A DNA stretch of 48,606 nt from contig DWXD01000003.1 in assembly GCA_019119365.1 (NCBI GenBank), positions 1 through 48,606 on the forward strand, written 5' to 3'. This DNA comes from Candidatus Gemmiger stercoripullorum. GTDB taxonomy: Bacteria > Bacillota > Clostridia > Oscillospirales > Ruminococcaceae. Position 1 is the first letter of the stretch. Each line of letters starts with the position of its first letter. The position numbers and the translations under genes were made by a program. The notes beneath the pieces are model-generated. The model made no database searches. It worked only from the letters and a program-made list of their open reading frames with translations, and was not told the origin of the DNA. Positions 32,153 to 41,827 of the stretch are shown here, one piece after another.

Positions 32153-33425
32153 AGTCAAACTCGTACTCCCCGATCTTGATGGTATCGTTTTCCTCCACGC
32201 CAAGGCGGACGAGCTCGTCCAGAATGCCCGAATCGCCGAGCTGGGTCTGGAAATACTGCAGGCTTTCGTAATCCTCGACATTGGTGCCCGCCAGGATGCG
32301 TTCGAGCCAGGGGGCGTCCACCGTGAACTCGTGGTCGCCGGTGCGCGCGGCCGTGAACGGGCGCTTGGGCGCGGCGGCGAGGTCGGGGCGGACATATTCG
32401 GGCGCAAAGGTCTTGACCGGCGGCAGCGCCTGCAGGCGCTGCCACACAAGCGCGGGCAGGGCGTCGATGCCCTGGCGCGTGGCGGCCGAGATGGGCAGGA
32501 AGGTCAGGCCCTTGGCTTCGATGAAGGCGCGGAACTCTTCGACCTGCTCGGGCGCGGCGATGTCGCACTTGTTGCCGAGCACGATCTGCGGGCGCTCAGC
32601 CAGTTCGGCGCTGAAGCCCGCCAGTTCGCGGTTGATCTGCTCAAAGTCCTCTTTGGGGTCGCGCCCTTCGCAGCCGGAAACGTCGACGACATGGAGAAGC
32701 AGGCGGCAGCGCTCGACATGGCGCAGAAAGTCGTGCCCGAGGCCGACGCCTTCGGCCGCGCCTTCGATCAGGCCCGGGATATCGGCGCAGACAAAGCTTT
32801 TCTCCTCGCCCACGCGCACGACGCCGAGCACGGGGGTCAGCGTTGTGAAATGGTAGTTGGCGATCTTGGGGCGGGCGGCGCTGATCGTGCTGATCAGCGT
32901 CGATTTGCCGACATTGGGGAAACCGATGAGGCCGACGTCGGCAATGACCTTGAGCTCCAGCGTGACGTGCAGATCCTCGCCCGGCAGGCCGGGCTTGGCA
33001 AAGCGCGGGATCTGGCGGGTGGGGGTCGCAAAGCGCGCGTTGCCCCAGCCGCCGCGGCCGCCTTTGGCGATGACGACCGGCTCATCGCCCGAGATATCGG
33101 CAATGACAAGGCCGCTTTCGGCTTCCTTGAGCACGGTGCCGCGCGGCACGCGGATGACGAGGTCCTCGGCGTCGCGGCCTTTCTGGCGCGCGCCGCGGCC
33201 GTTTTCGCCGGGCTCGGCCGTATACTTGCGCTTGTAGCGGAAGTCCATCAGGGTGGACAGGTTGTCGTCGGCCACAAACAGGATATCCCCGCCGCGGCCG
33301 CCGTCGCCGCCGTCCGGGCCGCCCGCCGCGACAAACTTTTCGCGGTGGAAGCTGACGGCGCCGTCGCCGCCCTTGCCCGCGTGCAGCCAGATGGTGGCGG
33401 TATCAATAAAATTGGTGGTAGACAT
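32142..33425 (-). CDS. obgE: GTPase ObgE
   Basis: The product is 427 residues with three domains: the Gly-rich Obg fold (1-158, with GGDGAVSF and GGDGGRGGDI), the G domain (P-loop GFPNVGKS 168-175, DIPGLIEGA, NKCD) and the C-terminal OCT domain (about 345-427). It assists 50S assembly and links ribosome maturation to nucleotide levels. It follows rplU-rpmA as in many bacteria, but a terminator-like hairpin lies between rpmA and obgE. Confidence 0.97.
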   Translation of the reverse strand: MSTTNFIDTATIWLHAGKGGDGAVSFHREKFVAAGGPDGGDGGRGGDILFVADDNLSTLMDFRYKRKYTAEPGENGRGARQKGRDAEDLVIRVPRGTVLKEAESGLVIADISGDEPVVIAKGGRGGWGNARFATPTRQIPRFAKPGLPGEDLHVTLELKVIADVGLIGFPNVGKSTLISTISAARPKIANYHFTTLTPVLGVVRVGEEKSFVCADIPGLIEGAAEGVGLGHDFLRHVERCRLLLHVVDVSGCEGRDPKEDFEQINRELAGFSAELAERPQIVLGNKCDIAAPEQVEEFRAFIEAKGLTFLPISAATRQGIDALPALVWQRLQALPPVKTFAPEYVRPDLAAAPKRPFTAARTGDHEFTVDAPWLERILAGTNVEDYESLQYFQTQLGDSGILDELVRLGVEENDTIKIGEYEFDYVY

Positions 33426-33452
33426 AGTGGCTCCTTGTGTGCGCGAAAGCGC

Positions 33453-33482
33453 AAAAAAGGAGCGGGCCGTGTGGCCCGCCCC
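33453..33482 (-). terminator. Terminator/attenuator between rpmA and obgE
   Basis: On the minus strand GGGGCGGGCC pairs with GGCCCGCTCC (4-base loop), followed by TTTTTT. It lies only about 28 bases before the obgE start, so obgE expression would depend on readthrough. Confidence 0.75.
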
Positions 33483-33490
33483 TTGTGTGG

Positions 33491-33742
33491 TTACTGCTTG
33501 ACGGTGCAGCGCTTGCGGTCGCGGCCCATGCGCTCGAAATGAACGCGGCCGTCCACCAGGGCAAACAGCGTGTCGTCGCTGCCGATGCCGACGCCCTCAC
33601 CCGGGTGGATGTGGGTGCCGCGCTGACGGACCAGAATGTTGCCGGCCAGAACGTACTGGCCATCGCCGCGCTTCACGCCCAGACGCTTGGACTCGGAATC
33701 ACGGCCGTTCTTGGTAGAACCTACGCCTTTCTTGTGTGCCAT
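33491..33742 (-). CDS. rpmA: 50S ribosomal protein L27
   Basis: The product is 83 residues, beginning [18 protein letters not shown]. The N-terminal extension that most Firmicute L27 proteins carry and the Prp protease removes is absent; the mature-type N-terminus is encoded directly. It follows rplU after only 14 bases. Confidence 0.97.
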   Translation of the reverse strand: MAHKKGVGSTKNGRDSESKRLGVKRGDGQYVLAGNILVRQRGTHIHPGEGVGIGSDDTLFALVDGRVHFERMGRDRKRCTVKQ

Positions 33743-33756
33743 TGTGTTGTACCTCC

Positions 33757-34068
33757 TTAGCCGTTGATCGCGGTGATCTCCACCTTGGTGTAGGGCTGAC
33801 GGTGGCCCTTGCGGACCATGCTGCCCTTCTTGGGACGATAGGTCAGGATGTTGAGCTTCTTGCCCTTGCCGTTCTTGACGACCTTGGCAACGACGGAAGC
33901 GCCGTCCACGAGCGGAGCGCCGACCTTGACAGCGCCCTCCTCGCCCACGGCCAGAACCTGATCGAAGGTGACTTCGGTATCAGCCTCAGCGTTCAGCTTC
34001 TCGACGTAGACGACGTCGCCGACCTTGACGCTGTACTGCTTGCCACCGGTTTTGATAACTGCGTACAT
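33757..34068 (-). CDS. rplU: 50S ribosomal protein L21
   Basis: The product is 103 residues, starting [19 protein letters not shown]; full length. First gene of rplU-rpmA. No prp (ysxB) gene separates the two. Confidence 0.97.
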   Translation of the reverse strand: MYAVIKTGGKQYSVKVGDVVYVEKLNAEADTEVTFDQVLAVGEEGAVKVGAPLVDGASVVAKVVKNGKGKKLNILTYRPKKGSMVRKGHRQPYTKVEITAING

Positions 34069-34159
34069 AGTGTTTTCCCTCTCTTAAAAAGTCTCGCTGG
34101 ATGCGGGGCGGCGCCCCCAAAAAGGCGCACTTCTAAAGCCCATACCATGCGGCTTAGTC

Positions 34160-34188
34160 AGCATACCACATCCGCGCGGCAAAGTCAA
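34160..34188 (-). promoter_or_regulatory. rplU promoter with G+C-rich leader
   Basis: On the minus strand TTGACT (34183-34188), 17 bases, TATGCT (34160-34165). The leader (34069-34153) holds a GGGGGCGCCGCCCC-type hairpin and may be an L21 leader, though I cannot match it to the known motif. Confidence 0.78.
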
Positions 34189-34236
34189 GGGGTGAGGCGC
34201 TTTTTTTGTGTGATGCTGTGTAAAGTTATCCGCGTG

Positions 34237-35130
34237 TCAAAACCGCACCGGGTTTTTGACGGAAAAGCCGAGATCCCCGGCCGTTTTGGGCGCGGCGGCC
34301 TGCACGGTGTTGAGCATGAGCATCGCGCGGGTCATGAGGCCCACGCCGCCGGGCACCGGCGTGATGTAGGAAGCGATTTCGGACACGGGGGCAAAGTCGA
34401 CGTCGCCGTGCAGCTTGCCGTCCGCGCCGCGGTTGATGCCGACGTCGATGACGACCGCGCCGGGCTTGACCATATCGGCCGTGATGAACCTGGCTTTGCC
34501 GACAGCCGCAATGAGGATATCGGCCGTGCGGCAGACGGCGGCAAGGTCCCGCGTGTGCGAATGGCAGACCGTGACCGTCGCGTTTTTCTGCATCAGCAGC
34601 AGCGCCGCCGGTTTGCCGACGATGTTCGAGCGGCCGACGACAACGGCGTGTTTGCCGTCCAGGTCGACCCCGGCCGCCTCGATCATGCGCAGGCAGCCCG
34701 CCGGGGTGCAGGGGGCGAAGCAGGGCTCGCCGTTGAGCAGCCGCCCGGCGTTGACCGGCGTGAAGCCGTCGACGTCCTTTTCCGGCGGGATGGCCTCGAT
34801 GACGGCGGCCGGGTCGATATGGCGCGGCAGCGGCAGCTGCACCAGAATGCCGTGCACGGCGCTGTCCGCCGCCAGCGTCCCCAGGCGGGCGAGCAGCTCA
34901 GCCTGGGTCGTCCCGGCGGGCAGGCGGATGACGCGGCTTTCGATGCCGCAGGCTTCGCAGTCGTTCGCCTTGCCGCGCACATAGACCTGGCTGGCCGGGT
35001 CGTCGCCGACCAGCAGCACCGCCAGGCAGGGCGTGATGCCGTACCGCTCCTGCAGAAAGCGCACTGCCTGCGCGGCGCACGACTTGACTTCGGCGGCAAG
35101 AATTTTACCGTCAATGATCTTCGCGCTCAT
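34237..35130 (-). CDS. folD: Methylenetetrahydrofolate dehydrogenase/cyclohydrolase
   Basis: The product is 297 residues from the ATG at 35130 (AGGAGG 7 bases upstream), overlapping the lgt stop by 20 bases. It interconverts methylene- and formyl-tetrahydrofolate. The catalytic [16 protein letters not shown] stretch contains the Tyr and Lys, [12 protein letters not shown] and the nucleotide segment [12 protein letters not shown] follow, and [14 protein letters not shown] ends the domain. Usual length. Confidence 0.96.
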   Translation of the reverse strand: MSAKIIDGKILAAEVKSCAAQAVRFLQERYGITPCLAVLLVGDDPASQVYVRGKANDCEACGIESRVIRLPAGTTQAELLARLGTLAADSAVHGILVQLPLPRHIDPAAVIEAIPPEKDVDGFTPVNAGRLLNGEPCFAPCTPAGCLRMIEAAGVDLDGKHAVVVGRSNIVGKPAALLLMQKNATVTVCHSHTRDLAAVCRTADILIAAVGKARFITADMVKPGAVVIDVGINRGADGKLHGDVDFAPVSEIASYITPVPGGVGLMTRAMLMLNTVQAAAPKTAGDLGFSVKNPVRF

Positions 35131-36232
35131 CGTCATCCTCCTTTTCTTCCGGGGCTGTCTGGGGGTCCGCTTCCGGCCCGGCGGGCTGGGCCGGGGCGCT
35201 TTCCTCCGACGTTGGGGCCGGGGCGTCCAGGTCGAGCGCCGCCAGGCGGCGGTCCATATCCGCCGTGGCGGCGGCGAATTCCCTGTGCGGGGCCGAGGCA
35301 GGCAGGCTTTCCGGCGCAAAACGCGCCCCGGCCTGTTTGAGCTTTTTGAGGTCGCTGACCGCCAGCGTGACCTGCAGCGCGCGGCCTTTGGATCTTTGCA
35401 GCCCATAGACGAGCAGCACGGCGGCCGCCGCAACCGACACGAGCGCCACAAGCTGGCTGAAGCGCAGGTCGGTGCCGCCGATGAGCAGCGAATCAGTGCG
35501 CAGGCCCTCGATCCAGTAGCGGCCCAGGCCGTACCAGATCACATAGAGCAAAAACAGCTGGCCGTTAAAGCGGCGGCGCTTCATATAGAAAAACAGCGCC
35601 AGGAACCCGGCCAAACACCACAGGCTTTCATAGAGAAAGGTCGGGTGCACGGGCAGGCTGGGGTCGACCGTGACGCCCTGCACGGCCAGCGTGGCCTGCA
35701 CGCTGGCAAGGTAGTTCTGCGTGCCTTCGCTGAACATGCCCCAGGGCAGCGTGGTGTTGGTGCCGAAGGCTTCCTGGTTGACAAAGTTGCCCCAGCGGCC
35801 GATGCCCTGGCCGATCAAGAAACCCATGCCGACGGCGTCGAACAGCGGCAGCAGCGGGACCTGCCGCCAGCGCGCGGCCAGCCCGCCGAACAGAAACGCG
35901 CCGATGATCGCGCCATAGATGGCGATGCCGCCCTGGCGGATGTCGAGCATCTGCCACAGGGAATCATATTCAAAGGGGGCCATGGCGACATAGGCGATGC
36001 GCGCGCAGACGATGCCCATGACCGTACCGATGGCGACGACGTCGACGAGGCGGTCGGCGTTCAAGCCGAAATCCGGCGCAAAGTGGAAGGCGAACGCCAT
36101 GCCGAGCACGAGCCCGAGCGCAATGAGAACGCCGTACCAGTAGATGTTGAACCCGCCGAGCGAAAGCGCGACGCGGTCGACGGTGAATTCCAGCCCAAGG
36201 CCGGGGAACTGAACATGAAAGATCGTATCCAT
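35111..36232 (-). CDS. lgt: Prolipoprotein diacylglyceryl transferase
   Basis: The product is 373 residues from the ATG at 36232. About seven membrane segments; the signature [17 protein letters not shown] and the [16 protein letters not shown] region are intact. It adds diacylglycerol from phosphatidylglycerol to the lipobox Cys of prolipoproteins, and would serve the EnvC-like lipoprotein. The last ~85 residues are a charged, Pro/Ala/Glu-rich cytosolic tail not found in short Lgt proteins. It is followed by folD with overlap. Confidence 0.95.
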   Translation of the reverse strand: MDTIFHVQFPGLGLEFTVDRVALSLGGFNIYWYGVLIALGLVLGMAFAFHFAPDFGLNADRLVDVVAIGTVMGIVCARIAYVAMAPFEYDSLWQMLDIRQGGIAIYGAIIGAFLFGGLAARWRQVPLLPLFDAVGMGFLIGQGIGRWGNFVNQEAFGTNTTLPWGMFSEGTQNYLASVQATLAVQGVTVDPSLPVHPTFLYESLWCLAGFLALFFYMKRRRFNGQLFLLYVIWYGLGRYWIEGLRTDSLLIGGTDLRFSQLVALVSVAAAAVLLVYGLQRSKGRALQVTLAVSDLKKLKQAGARFAPESLPASAPHREFAAATADMDRRLAALDLDAPAPTSEESAPAQPAGPEADPQTAPEEKEDDDEREDH

Positions 36233-36239
36233 ACGGGTT

Positions 36240-37535
36240 TTACCTCTCTTGCGCCGCGGGCGCATCTTGCTGCGGGCGGATCTCGACATAGGCGGCGTTT
36301 TCCTCTCGCAGCATCGTCTGCAGCGCCTGGTCGGCGTCCGCAACGGTCAGAGCGGCCAGCGCGTCCAGAGACTGCGCCAGCGTGTGGCCGCGCAGGTGGG
36401 CCATGGCCATGCTTTCGGCCGTGCCGTCCACGTCCTCGAGGTTGGAGAGCATCTCGCCGTACAGCTGGTTTTTGACCAGCGTGAACAGCTCCGGGTCTAC
36501 GCCTTGTGCGCGCAGGCGGGCGATCTCGGCGCGGACCATATCGGCCACGGCGCGCGGGGTCTCGCTTTCGCCGGTAAATGCGATGACGCAGGCGCCGTCC
36601 ACCAGGCAGGCGGCGTCGCCGCTGAACTCCGGGTTGACGAGCGCTTCGTCGTACAGTTTGCGGTAGAGGTCGGTCAGGCCGCCGCAGACAAGGTCGGGCA
36701 GCAGTTCGGCCAGCAGCTCGCGGCGCAGATCGCCGCGGGCGACGGGCTGCTCGCGGTAGCCGAGCGCAAAGCAGGGCTTGTTGACCGGCATCGTGAAGGT
36801 CAGCTCCCGCTGCGGGGGCTGCGTTTCGGCCGCCTGCGGCGCGCGCGCCACAGCGTGCGTGGCGGCGGGCGTGTCGAGCCCGGCGCGGCGGCAGGCGGCG
36901 ACGGCCTCCTCCAGCGTGATGCTGCCCGCCACGGCCAGCACCATGTTGGCCGGGCGGTAGAAGGCGTCGGTACAGGCGTAGAGCAGCTCGGGCGTGAGCT
37001 GCGCAATGCTCTGGACCGTACCGGCAATGTCGTCCCGGATCGGGTGGCTGCGGTACAGGCAGCGGAACAGCCCGGTCAGCAGCCGCCAGTCGGGGTTGTC
37101 ATCGTACATTTTGATCTCCTGGCCGATGATGCCCTGTTCCTTGGCGATGGTCTCTTTGGTGAACCAGGGGCGGCCGACCATGCCGAGCAGGATATCGAGG
37201 TTTTTGTCGGTCTGGTCGGTGGCCGTGAAGATATAGCAGGTGGAGTCAAAGCTCGTGAACGCGTTGGCCGAAGCGCCGGTTTGGGCGTAGAGGTCAAAGG
37301 CGTCGCCCTGCTCCGATTCAAACATCTTGTGCTCGAGGAAGTGGGCGGTCCCGGCCGGGACCGTGACGGCGCGGGCGTCCAGCGTAAAGGCACGGTCGAT
37401 GGAACCGAAGGCTGTGACGTAGGCGGCGTGGACGGTGCTGTAGTCCGGCATGGTGCGGCAGAGCACGGTCAGGCCGCTGGGCAGCGTGACCTGCTCGCAG
37501 CGGGCGGCGGCCGCCGCGGGGCGTTGTTCGCTCAT
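36240..37535 (-). CDS. M16 metallopeptidase (YmfH-like, active)
   Basis: The product is 431 residues. The inverted zinc motif HFLEH (65-69) with a downstream Glu near residue 140 (QGIIGQEIKMY) marks the catalytic subunit. Paired with the next gene, which lacks the motif, it resembles the YmfF/YmfH couple of Bacillus. Its start overlaps the partner's stop by four bases. The pair probably forms a heterodimeric peptidase; substrates are unknown. Confidence 0.93.
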   Translation of the reverse strand: MSEQRPAAAAARCEQVTLPSGLTVLCRTMPDYSTVHAAYVTAFGSIDRAFTLDARAVTVPAGTAHFLEHKMFESEQGDAFDLYAQTGASANAFTSFDSTCYIFTATDQTDKNLDILLGMVGRPWFTKETIAKEQGIIGQEIKMYDDNPDWRLLTGLFRCLYRSHPIRDDIAGTVQSIAQLTPELLYACTDAFYRPANMVLAVAGSITLEEAVAACRRAGLDTPAATHAVARAPQAAETQPPQRELTFTMPVNKPCFALGYREQPVARGDLRRELLAELLPDLVCGGLTDLYRKLYDEALVNPEFSGDAACLVDGACVIAFTGESETPRAVADMVRAEIARLRAQGVDPELFTLVKNQLYGEMLSNLEDVDGTAESMAMAHLRGHTLAQSLDALAALTVADADQALQTMLREENAAYVEIRPQQDAPAAQER

Positions 37536-38812
37536 GCTTGTCCCCCTTTCTGCTGGCCGGTCACGGCGTAGCAGACCGAATAGTGGTACCCGGCCAGCAG
37601 CTCGCGCACCTCGTCCGCCTTGACGGCGCTGACCAGCACGCGGCCGTAGGCGGGCGGGGCCAGCGGTTCGTCGCGCACGATCTGGCCATAGTACCAGCTC
37701 TCAATGCCCGAAAGGCTGTCGCCGAGCGCGTCGAGACCCGACAGCAGGCTGCGGCGGCTGTTCTCCATCTCCTCCCCGGTGATGGGGCCGCGGCGCAGGT
37801 CGTCGAGCTCTTTCAAAATGGCGGCCTCGGCCTCGGCTTCACGGCCGGGTTCGACGCCGGAATCCACCATCATCACGCCGGTGGCGCGCAGCGCGGTCGC
37901 GCCGCAGTAGTAGCACAGGCTCTGCTTTTCGCGCACGTTGCGGAACAGGCGGCTGGTGGTGGAACCGCCGAACACCGACATCGCCATGCGCAGCAGGTTG
38001 ATGGAGGGCAGGTCCTCCGGCGTGCCGGTCGTAAACAGCATGCACAGCTTGGCCTGGGTCAGCCCGGGGATCTCCTCGCGGTAATGGCGCGGTTCCGCGG
38101 CCGGCATGGCCATGGCCCCGGCAAAGAGCTGCGGCGCGCGCGGCACTTTTTCCAGCGCGCACAGCAGGCGTTCGGCCACGTTGGCGGCGTCGGCCCCCTG
38201 CACCATCACGTCGATGGCCGCCGTGCGCAGGATGCGGTCATACTCGGCCTTGAGGGTCTGCGGCGTTACGGCGGGCAGGTCGGCGCGGTAGCCGCCGAGC
38301 TCGATGCCCGCGGGCGAATCGCCGTAAAAGCGGCGGCGGGCCTGGCGCACACAGTACAGGCGCTTGTTGTTGAACTCGGCCTGCAGGCGGCGGTCGAGCG
38401 TCTCTTTTTCAATGCGCACGGCCTCGGGGTCAAAGGCGCCGTCCACCAGATAGGGGTCAAAGACGACGCCGAAGGCAATGTCCGCATATTCGCGGGTGAG
38501 GTCCTCGCCCGCAAGGGCGAAGCGGTCCTTGATGCCGCAGATGTCGACGGTCAGCACGCGGTCGATGCCCGCGGTGCCGAGGTCCACCCCAAGGTCGGCC
38601 CCATAGAGGCGGGCCAGCTTGCGGGAGAGCGCGGTCATATCCGGGCATTGGGCGTAGCCGCGCTCCAGCACGAGCGGCAGCACGGCGGCGTCGGTGGCCG
38701 AACGGCGCAACGCCGCATAGCGCAGGTGGATGGTGATGCGGCAGCGGTTGAATTTATCGGCGTCCAGCGTGGTCAAAAACACGCCGGGGGCCAGTTGCTT
38801 GCGTTCAAACAA
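37532..38812 (-). CDS. M16 family inactive partner (YmfF-like)
   Basis: The product is 426 residues from a TTG at 38812, chosen because GGAGGG lies 9 bases upstream and the only earlier in-frame starts fall inside ribF. The M16 fold is recognisable (RITIHLRYAALRRSATDAAV, YGADLGVDLG, FGGSTTSRLFRNVREKQSLCYY), but the HxxEH position reads LPLVLERGY, so zinc ligands are missing. This is the usual state of the regulatory partner in bacterial M16 pairs. Confidence 0.88.
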   Translation of the reverse strand: MFERKQLAPGVFLTTLDADKFNRCRITIHLRYAALRRSATDAAVLPLVLERGYAQCPDMTALSRKLARLYGADLGVDLGTAGIDRVLTVDICGIKDRFALAGEDLTREYADIAFGVVFDPYLVDGAFDPEAVRIEKETLDRRLQAEFNNKRLYCVRQARRRFYGDSPAGIELGGYRADLPAVTPQTLKAEYDRILRTAAIDVMVQGADAANVAERLLCALEKVPRAPQLFAGAMAMPAAEPRHYREEIPGLTQAKLCMLFTTGTPEDLPSINLLRMAMSVFGGSTTSRLFRNVREKQSLCYYCGATALRATGVMMVDSGVEPGREAEAEAAILKELDDLRRGPITGEEMENSRRSLLSGLDALGDSLSGIESWYYGQIVRDEPLAPPAYGRVLVSAVKADEVRELLAGYHYSVCYAVTGQQKGGQA

Positions 38813-38878
38813 AGGGCGTTTCCCTCCCGATGCATTTCGTTGTGTCAAGAGCGCGGCCGCACAGCGGCTGCAAACCAC

Positions 38879-38907
38879 ATTATACGCCGTCCGGCGCGGG
38901 TTGTAAA
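38879..38907 (-). promoter_or_regulatory. Promoter of the M16 pair
   Basis: On the minus strand TTTACA (38902-38907), 17 bases, TATAAT (38879-38884). It sits in the last codons of ribF, whose TAA stop is part of the -10 box. Confidence 0.78.
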
Positions 38908-39857
38908 TCGGCCGTTTCGGGCTGCACGGCGCGGAAATAGGCGCAGCTTTGGGCGGCGGCCGTCGTGATGAGATCCGCCAGCGCCTGCAGCGAGCTGAAC
39001 TTGCGCACCGGGCACAGGTATTTGTGGAATTCGAGCGTGGGGTTCTGCCCGTAAACGTCGCCGGAAAAACCCGGGACATAGGTCTCACAGCTGACCGGCG
39101 CGCCCGCCGCTTCGACGGTGGGGCGGCGGCTGATGCCGGTGGCGGCGGGCCACCAGCGGCCCTGCAGGCGGATGCGGGTCAGGTAGACGCCGCAGCAGGG
39201 CTGCAGTGTGCCCGCGGGATAGTTCTGGTTGATGGTGGGCGTGCCGAGGCGGCTGGTGCCGATGCCCCTGCCGTGGCGCACGGTCCAGTCGATGGCATAG
39301 GGCGCGCCGAGCATCGCGTTGGCGTCGTCCAGGCGGCCTTCCTCCAGCGCGGCGCGGATGCGGGTCGACGAGACGGTACGGCCGCCGTACTGCGCCATCT
39401 CGACGACGGTGACGGCGATGCCGTGCGGCGCGCACAGCGCCCGCAGGCGCTCGACATCGCCTGCGGCGCGCGCGCCGAAGGTGAAGTTGTCGCCGCAGAA
39501 GACCGCTTTGGCCGCAAAGCAGCCGACGAGCACCTGTTCGACAAAATCTTCCGGCGTCAGCGCGCAGAACGCCGCAAACGGCGGGGCCAGAATTTCCCGG
39601 GCGCCCAGCTCCGCCATGCGGCGGTATTTTTCGCTGCGGGAGAGCAGCCGCCCGCCCTTGAGCGTGTTGCCTTCGGCCAATTCAAACGTGAACACGGCCG
39701 GGGTCAGGCCGGCGCAGCGGGCGGCGGCCACGGCCGCGCCGATGACCGCACGGTGGCCGAGATGGACGCCGTCAAAGTAGCCGAGCGCCACGGCGCTGCC
39801 GCGCGGCGCCGCAATGGGGCGCAGGGTATCGGTGATATGCGGGGATGCAGAGCGCAT
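38880..39857 (-). CDS. ribF: Bifunctional riboflavin kinase/FAD synthetase
   Basis: The product is 325 residues from the ATG at 39857. The N-terminal nucleotidyltransferase has the YFDGVHLGHRAVI motif and GDNFTFG and SSTRIR segments. The C-terminal kinase domain has HGRGIGTSRLGTPTINQNYP. It makes FMN and FAD from riboflavin. Last gene of the rimP-nusA-infB-truB-ribF run, only 7 bases after truB. Confidence 0.95.
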   Translation of the reverse strand: MRSASPHITDTLRPIAAPRGSAVALGYFDGVHLGHRAVIGAAVAAARCAGLTPAVFTFELAEGNTLKGGRLLSRSEKYRRMAELGAREILAPPFAAFCALTPEDFVEQVLVGCFAAKAVFCGDNFTFGARAAGDVERLRALCAPHGIAVTVVEMAQYGGRTVSSTRIRAALEEGRLDDANAMLGAPYAIDWTVRHGRGIGTSRLGTPTINQNYPAGTLQPCCGVYLTRIRLQGRWWPAATGISRRPTVEAAGAPVSCETYVPGFSGDVYGQNPTLEFHKYLCPVRKFSSLQALADLITTAAAQSCAYFRAVQPETADLQPAPDGV

Positions 39858-39864
39858 GGCGTTT

Positions 39865-40761
39865 TCAGGTCCTTTCACAGAACAGTTTTTCCACCCGCAG
39901 CACGCCCGCCTCCACAACGGCAAGGCCGAGGAAGGCCCCGGTGCCGTCATAGACGCGGTAGCGGCCGTCCGCCGCGGGGTAGCGGCTGGTGGGGCAGCCG
40001 TTGAACAGATGGGTGCGGGCGGTTTCCCCCACCGTGAGCGCAGGCAGGGCGGCAAACGCCGTGTCGACGCCGAGCACCCAGCCGTTTTCCGCAAGCGTTC
40101 CGTTTTCGGCGGCGGCGAGGATATCGGGCAGCGGGTGGCACTGGTCCAGCGTGTACGGCCCGGCCTGGGTGCGGCGCAGTGTGACCATGGCCGCGGGCAG
40201 GCCCAGCGCCGCGCCGATGTCCTCAAACAGCGTGCGGATGTAAGTGCCTTTGGAGCAGCGCACGCGCAGCGTGTAATCGCCGGGGGCGGGGCTGCCGAGA
40301 TAGTCGATGGCGTGGACCGTGACGGTGCGCGGCGTGCGCTCGACCGTGCGGCCCTGGCGCGCCGCTTTGTACAGCGGCTGGCCGTTCACCTTGACGGCCG
40401 AGTACATCGGCGGCAGCTGGCTGACCGGCCCGGTAAAGCGGGGCAGCACGGCGCGCAGCTCGGCTTCGCCCGCCGTGACGGGGGCGGTGCGCAAAACCGT
40501 GCCGGTCAGATCGCCGGTGTCGGTCGCCACCCCCAGGCGCAGCGTGCCTTCGTAGGTTTTATCATGGTCCGGCTGGCGGTCGGCCGCCGCGGTGGCGGCG
40601 CCGATAAGCACAACGAGCACACCGGTGACCATAGGGTCCAGTGTGCCCGTGTGCCCCAGCCGGCGAACGCCCAGTGCCCCGCGCAGCTTGGCCAGCACAT
40701 CGAAGCTGGTCCAGCCCGCGGGCTTATCCACCGGTAAAATGCCGTTTCGCAGGTTGGTCAT
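39865..40761 (-). CDS. truB: tRNA pseudouridine(55) synthase
   Basis: The product is 298 residues. The catalytic Asp42 lies in GHTGTLDPMVTGVL; VDKPAGWTSFDVL and CSKGTYIRTLFEDIG are other TruB motifs. It makes the T-loop pseudouridine in tRNAs. Standard position between nrnA and ribF. Confidence 0.96.
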   Translation of the reverse strand: MTNLRNGILPVDKPAGWTSFDVLAKLRGALGVRRLGHTGTLDPMVTGVLVVLIGAATAAADRQPDHDKTYEGTLRLGVATDTGDLTGTVLRTAPVTAGEAELRAVLPRFTGPVSQLPPMYSAVKVNGQPLYKAARQGRTVERTPRTVTVHAIDYLGSPAPGDYTLRVRCSKGTYIRTLFEDIGAALGLPAAMVTLRRTQAGPYTLDQCHPLPDILAAAENGTLAENGWVLGVDTAFAALPALTVGETARTHLFNGCPTSRYPAADGRYRVYDGTGAFLGLAVVEAGVLRVEKLFCERT

Positions 40762-40788
40762 ATCTGTTTGCCTTTCGTTGCCGTTTAT

Positions 40789-41772
40789 TCAGTTCCGCTC
40801 CAGCAGGCCCCAGCGCTCCAGCTCCTTGCGCACCTCTTCCAGGATGGCAAAGCGCGCAATGTCCAGGTTGCCGCTGATCTCGCAGCCCGCGGCGCGGGAA
40901 TGGCCGCCGCCGCCCAGATGCCGCGCGATGGCGCAGGCATCCACGGTGCCGGAGGTGCGGATGCTGATCTTGTAGCTGCCGTCCTTCTGCTGGCGCAGCG
41001 TGAGGCCGACCTCCACGCCCTCGATCGAGCGGGGCAGGCTGGTCAGATCCTCGAGCTCGGCCCCCGGCACGCCGGAGGTCACGATCTGGTCCCAGGTCAG
41101 GTAGATCATGGCGCAGCGGCCGTCGAAGAAGTATTCGAGGCTTTCCAGCGCGATGCGCTCGATCTCCAGCCGCGCGCGGGAGCGGGATTCGAACAGGCGC
41201 GCGTTGAGCCTTTCGACGTCGGCCCCGGCTTCGATCAGGTGCGCGGCCACCTGGTGGGTGCGCGCGGTGGTGCTGGCGAAGCGGAAGCAGCCGGTGTCGG
41301 TGGCGATGCCGGTATACAGGCAATCGGCGATGGACGCGTCGATCGGCACGCCCATGTCGGAGATGACCCCGGCCATGACCTCGCAGGCGGCCGCCGCGCC
41401 GGGGTCAAGCAGCGTTTCGTAGGCATAGCCGCTGTTGGAGGCATGGTGGTCGATGCACAGCTGCACATGTTCGGCGTACTTCTGCACATTGTTGCGGTCG
41501 CCGAACAGCTGGATGCTGGCCACGTCCACCGCCACCACAAAGGCGGGGGTGAAGCTCTGGTCAAACTGGCGCAGCTCCATGTAATCATACAGGCTGGGGA
41601 TGGGGTCGCTGCAAAGGATGGCGGCGTTTTTGCCCAGCGCCTTGAGCGCCAGATACAGCGCCCCCGCACAGCCGATGGTGTCCCCGTCCGGGTTCTTGTG
41701 GCAGAGGATGAGGATATCATCTGCCGAACGCAGGCGCAGGACGGCGGTCTTGCGGTCCACTGACTCTGTCAT
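40789..41772 (-). CDS. nrnA: DHH/DHHA1 family phosphoesterase (NrnA-like)
   Basis: The product is 327 residues from the ATG at 41772. HKNPDGDTIG and DHHASNSGYA are the metal-binding DHH motifs; GGGGHSRAAGC marks the DHHA1 domain. Such enzymes degrade short oligoribonucleotides or pAp/linear dinucleotides. It sits between rbfA and truB, as common in clostridia. Confidence 0.92.
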   Translation of the reverse strand: MTESVDRKTAVLRLRSADDILILCHKNPDGDTIGCAGALYLALKALGKNAAILCSDPIPSLYDYMELRQFDQSFTPAFVVAVDVASIQLFGDRNNVQKYAEHVQLCIDHHASNSGYAYETLLDPGAAAACEVMAGVISDMGVPIDASIADCLYTGIATDTGCFRFASTTARTHQVAAHLIEAGADVERLNARLFESRSRARLEIERIALESLEYFFDGRCAMIYLTWDQIVTSGVPGAELEDLTSLPRSIEGVEVGLTLRQQKDGSYKISIRTSGTVDACAIARHLGGGGHSRAAGCEISGNLDIARFAILEEVRKELERWGLLERN

Positions 41773-41827
41773 AACATACCTCTTTTCCCGCGGCGGTTGC
41801 CGGTCAACGATCTTGTAGGCGCAGGTC

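Noticed and set aside
34069-34153. Definite L21 leader RNA
   Set aside because: The leader has a G+C-rich hairpin, but I cannot match it to the known motif, so it is only mentioned under the promoter.
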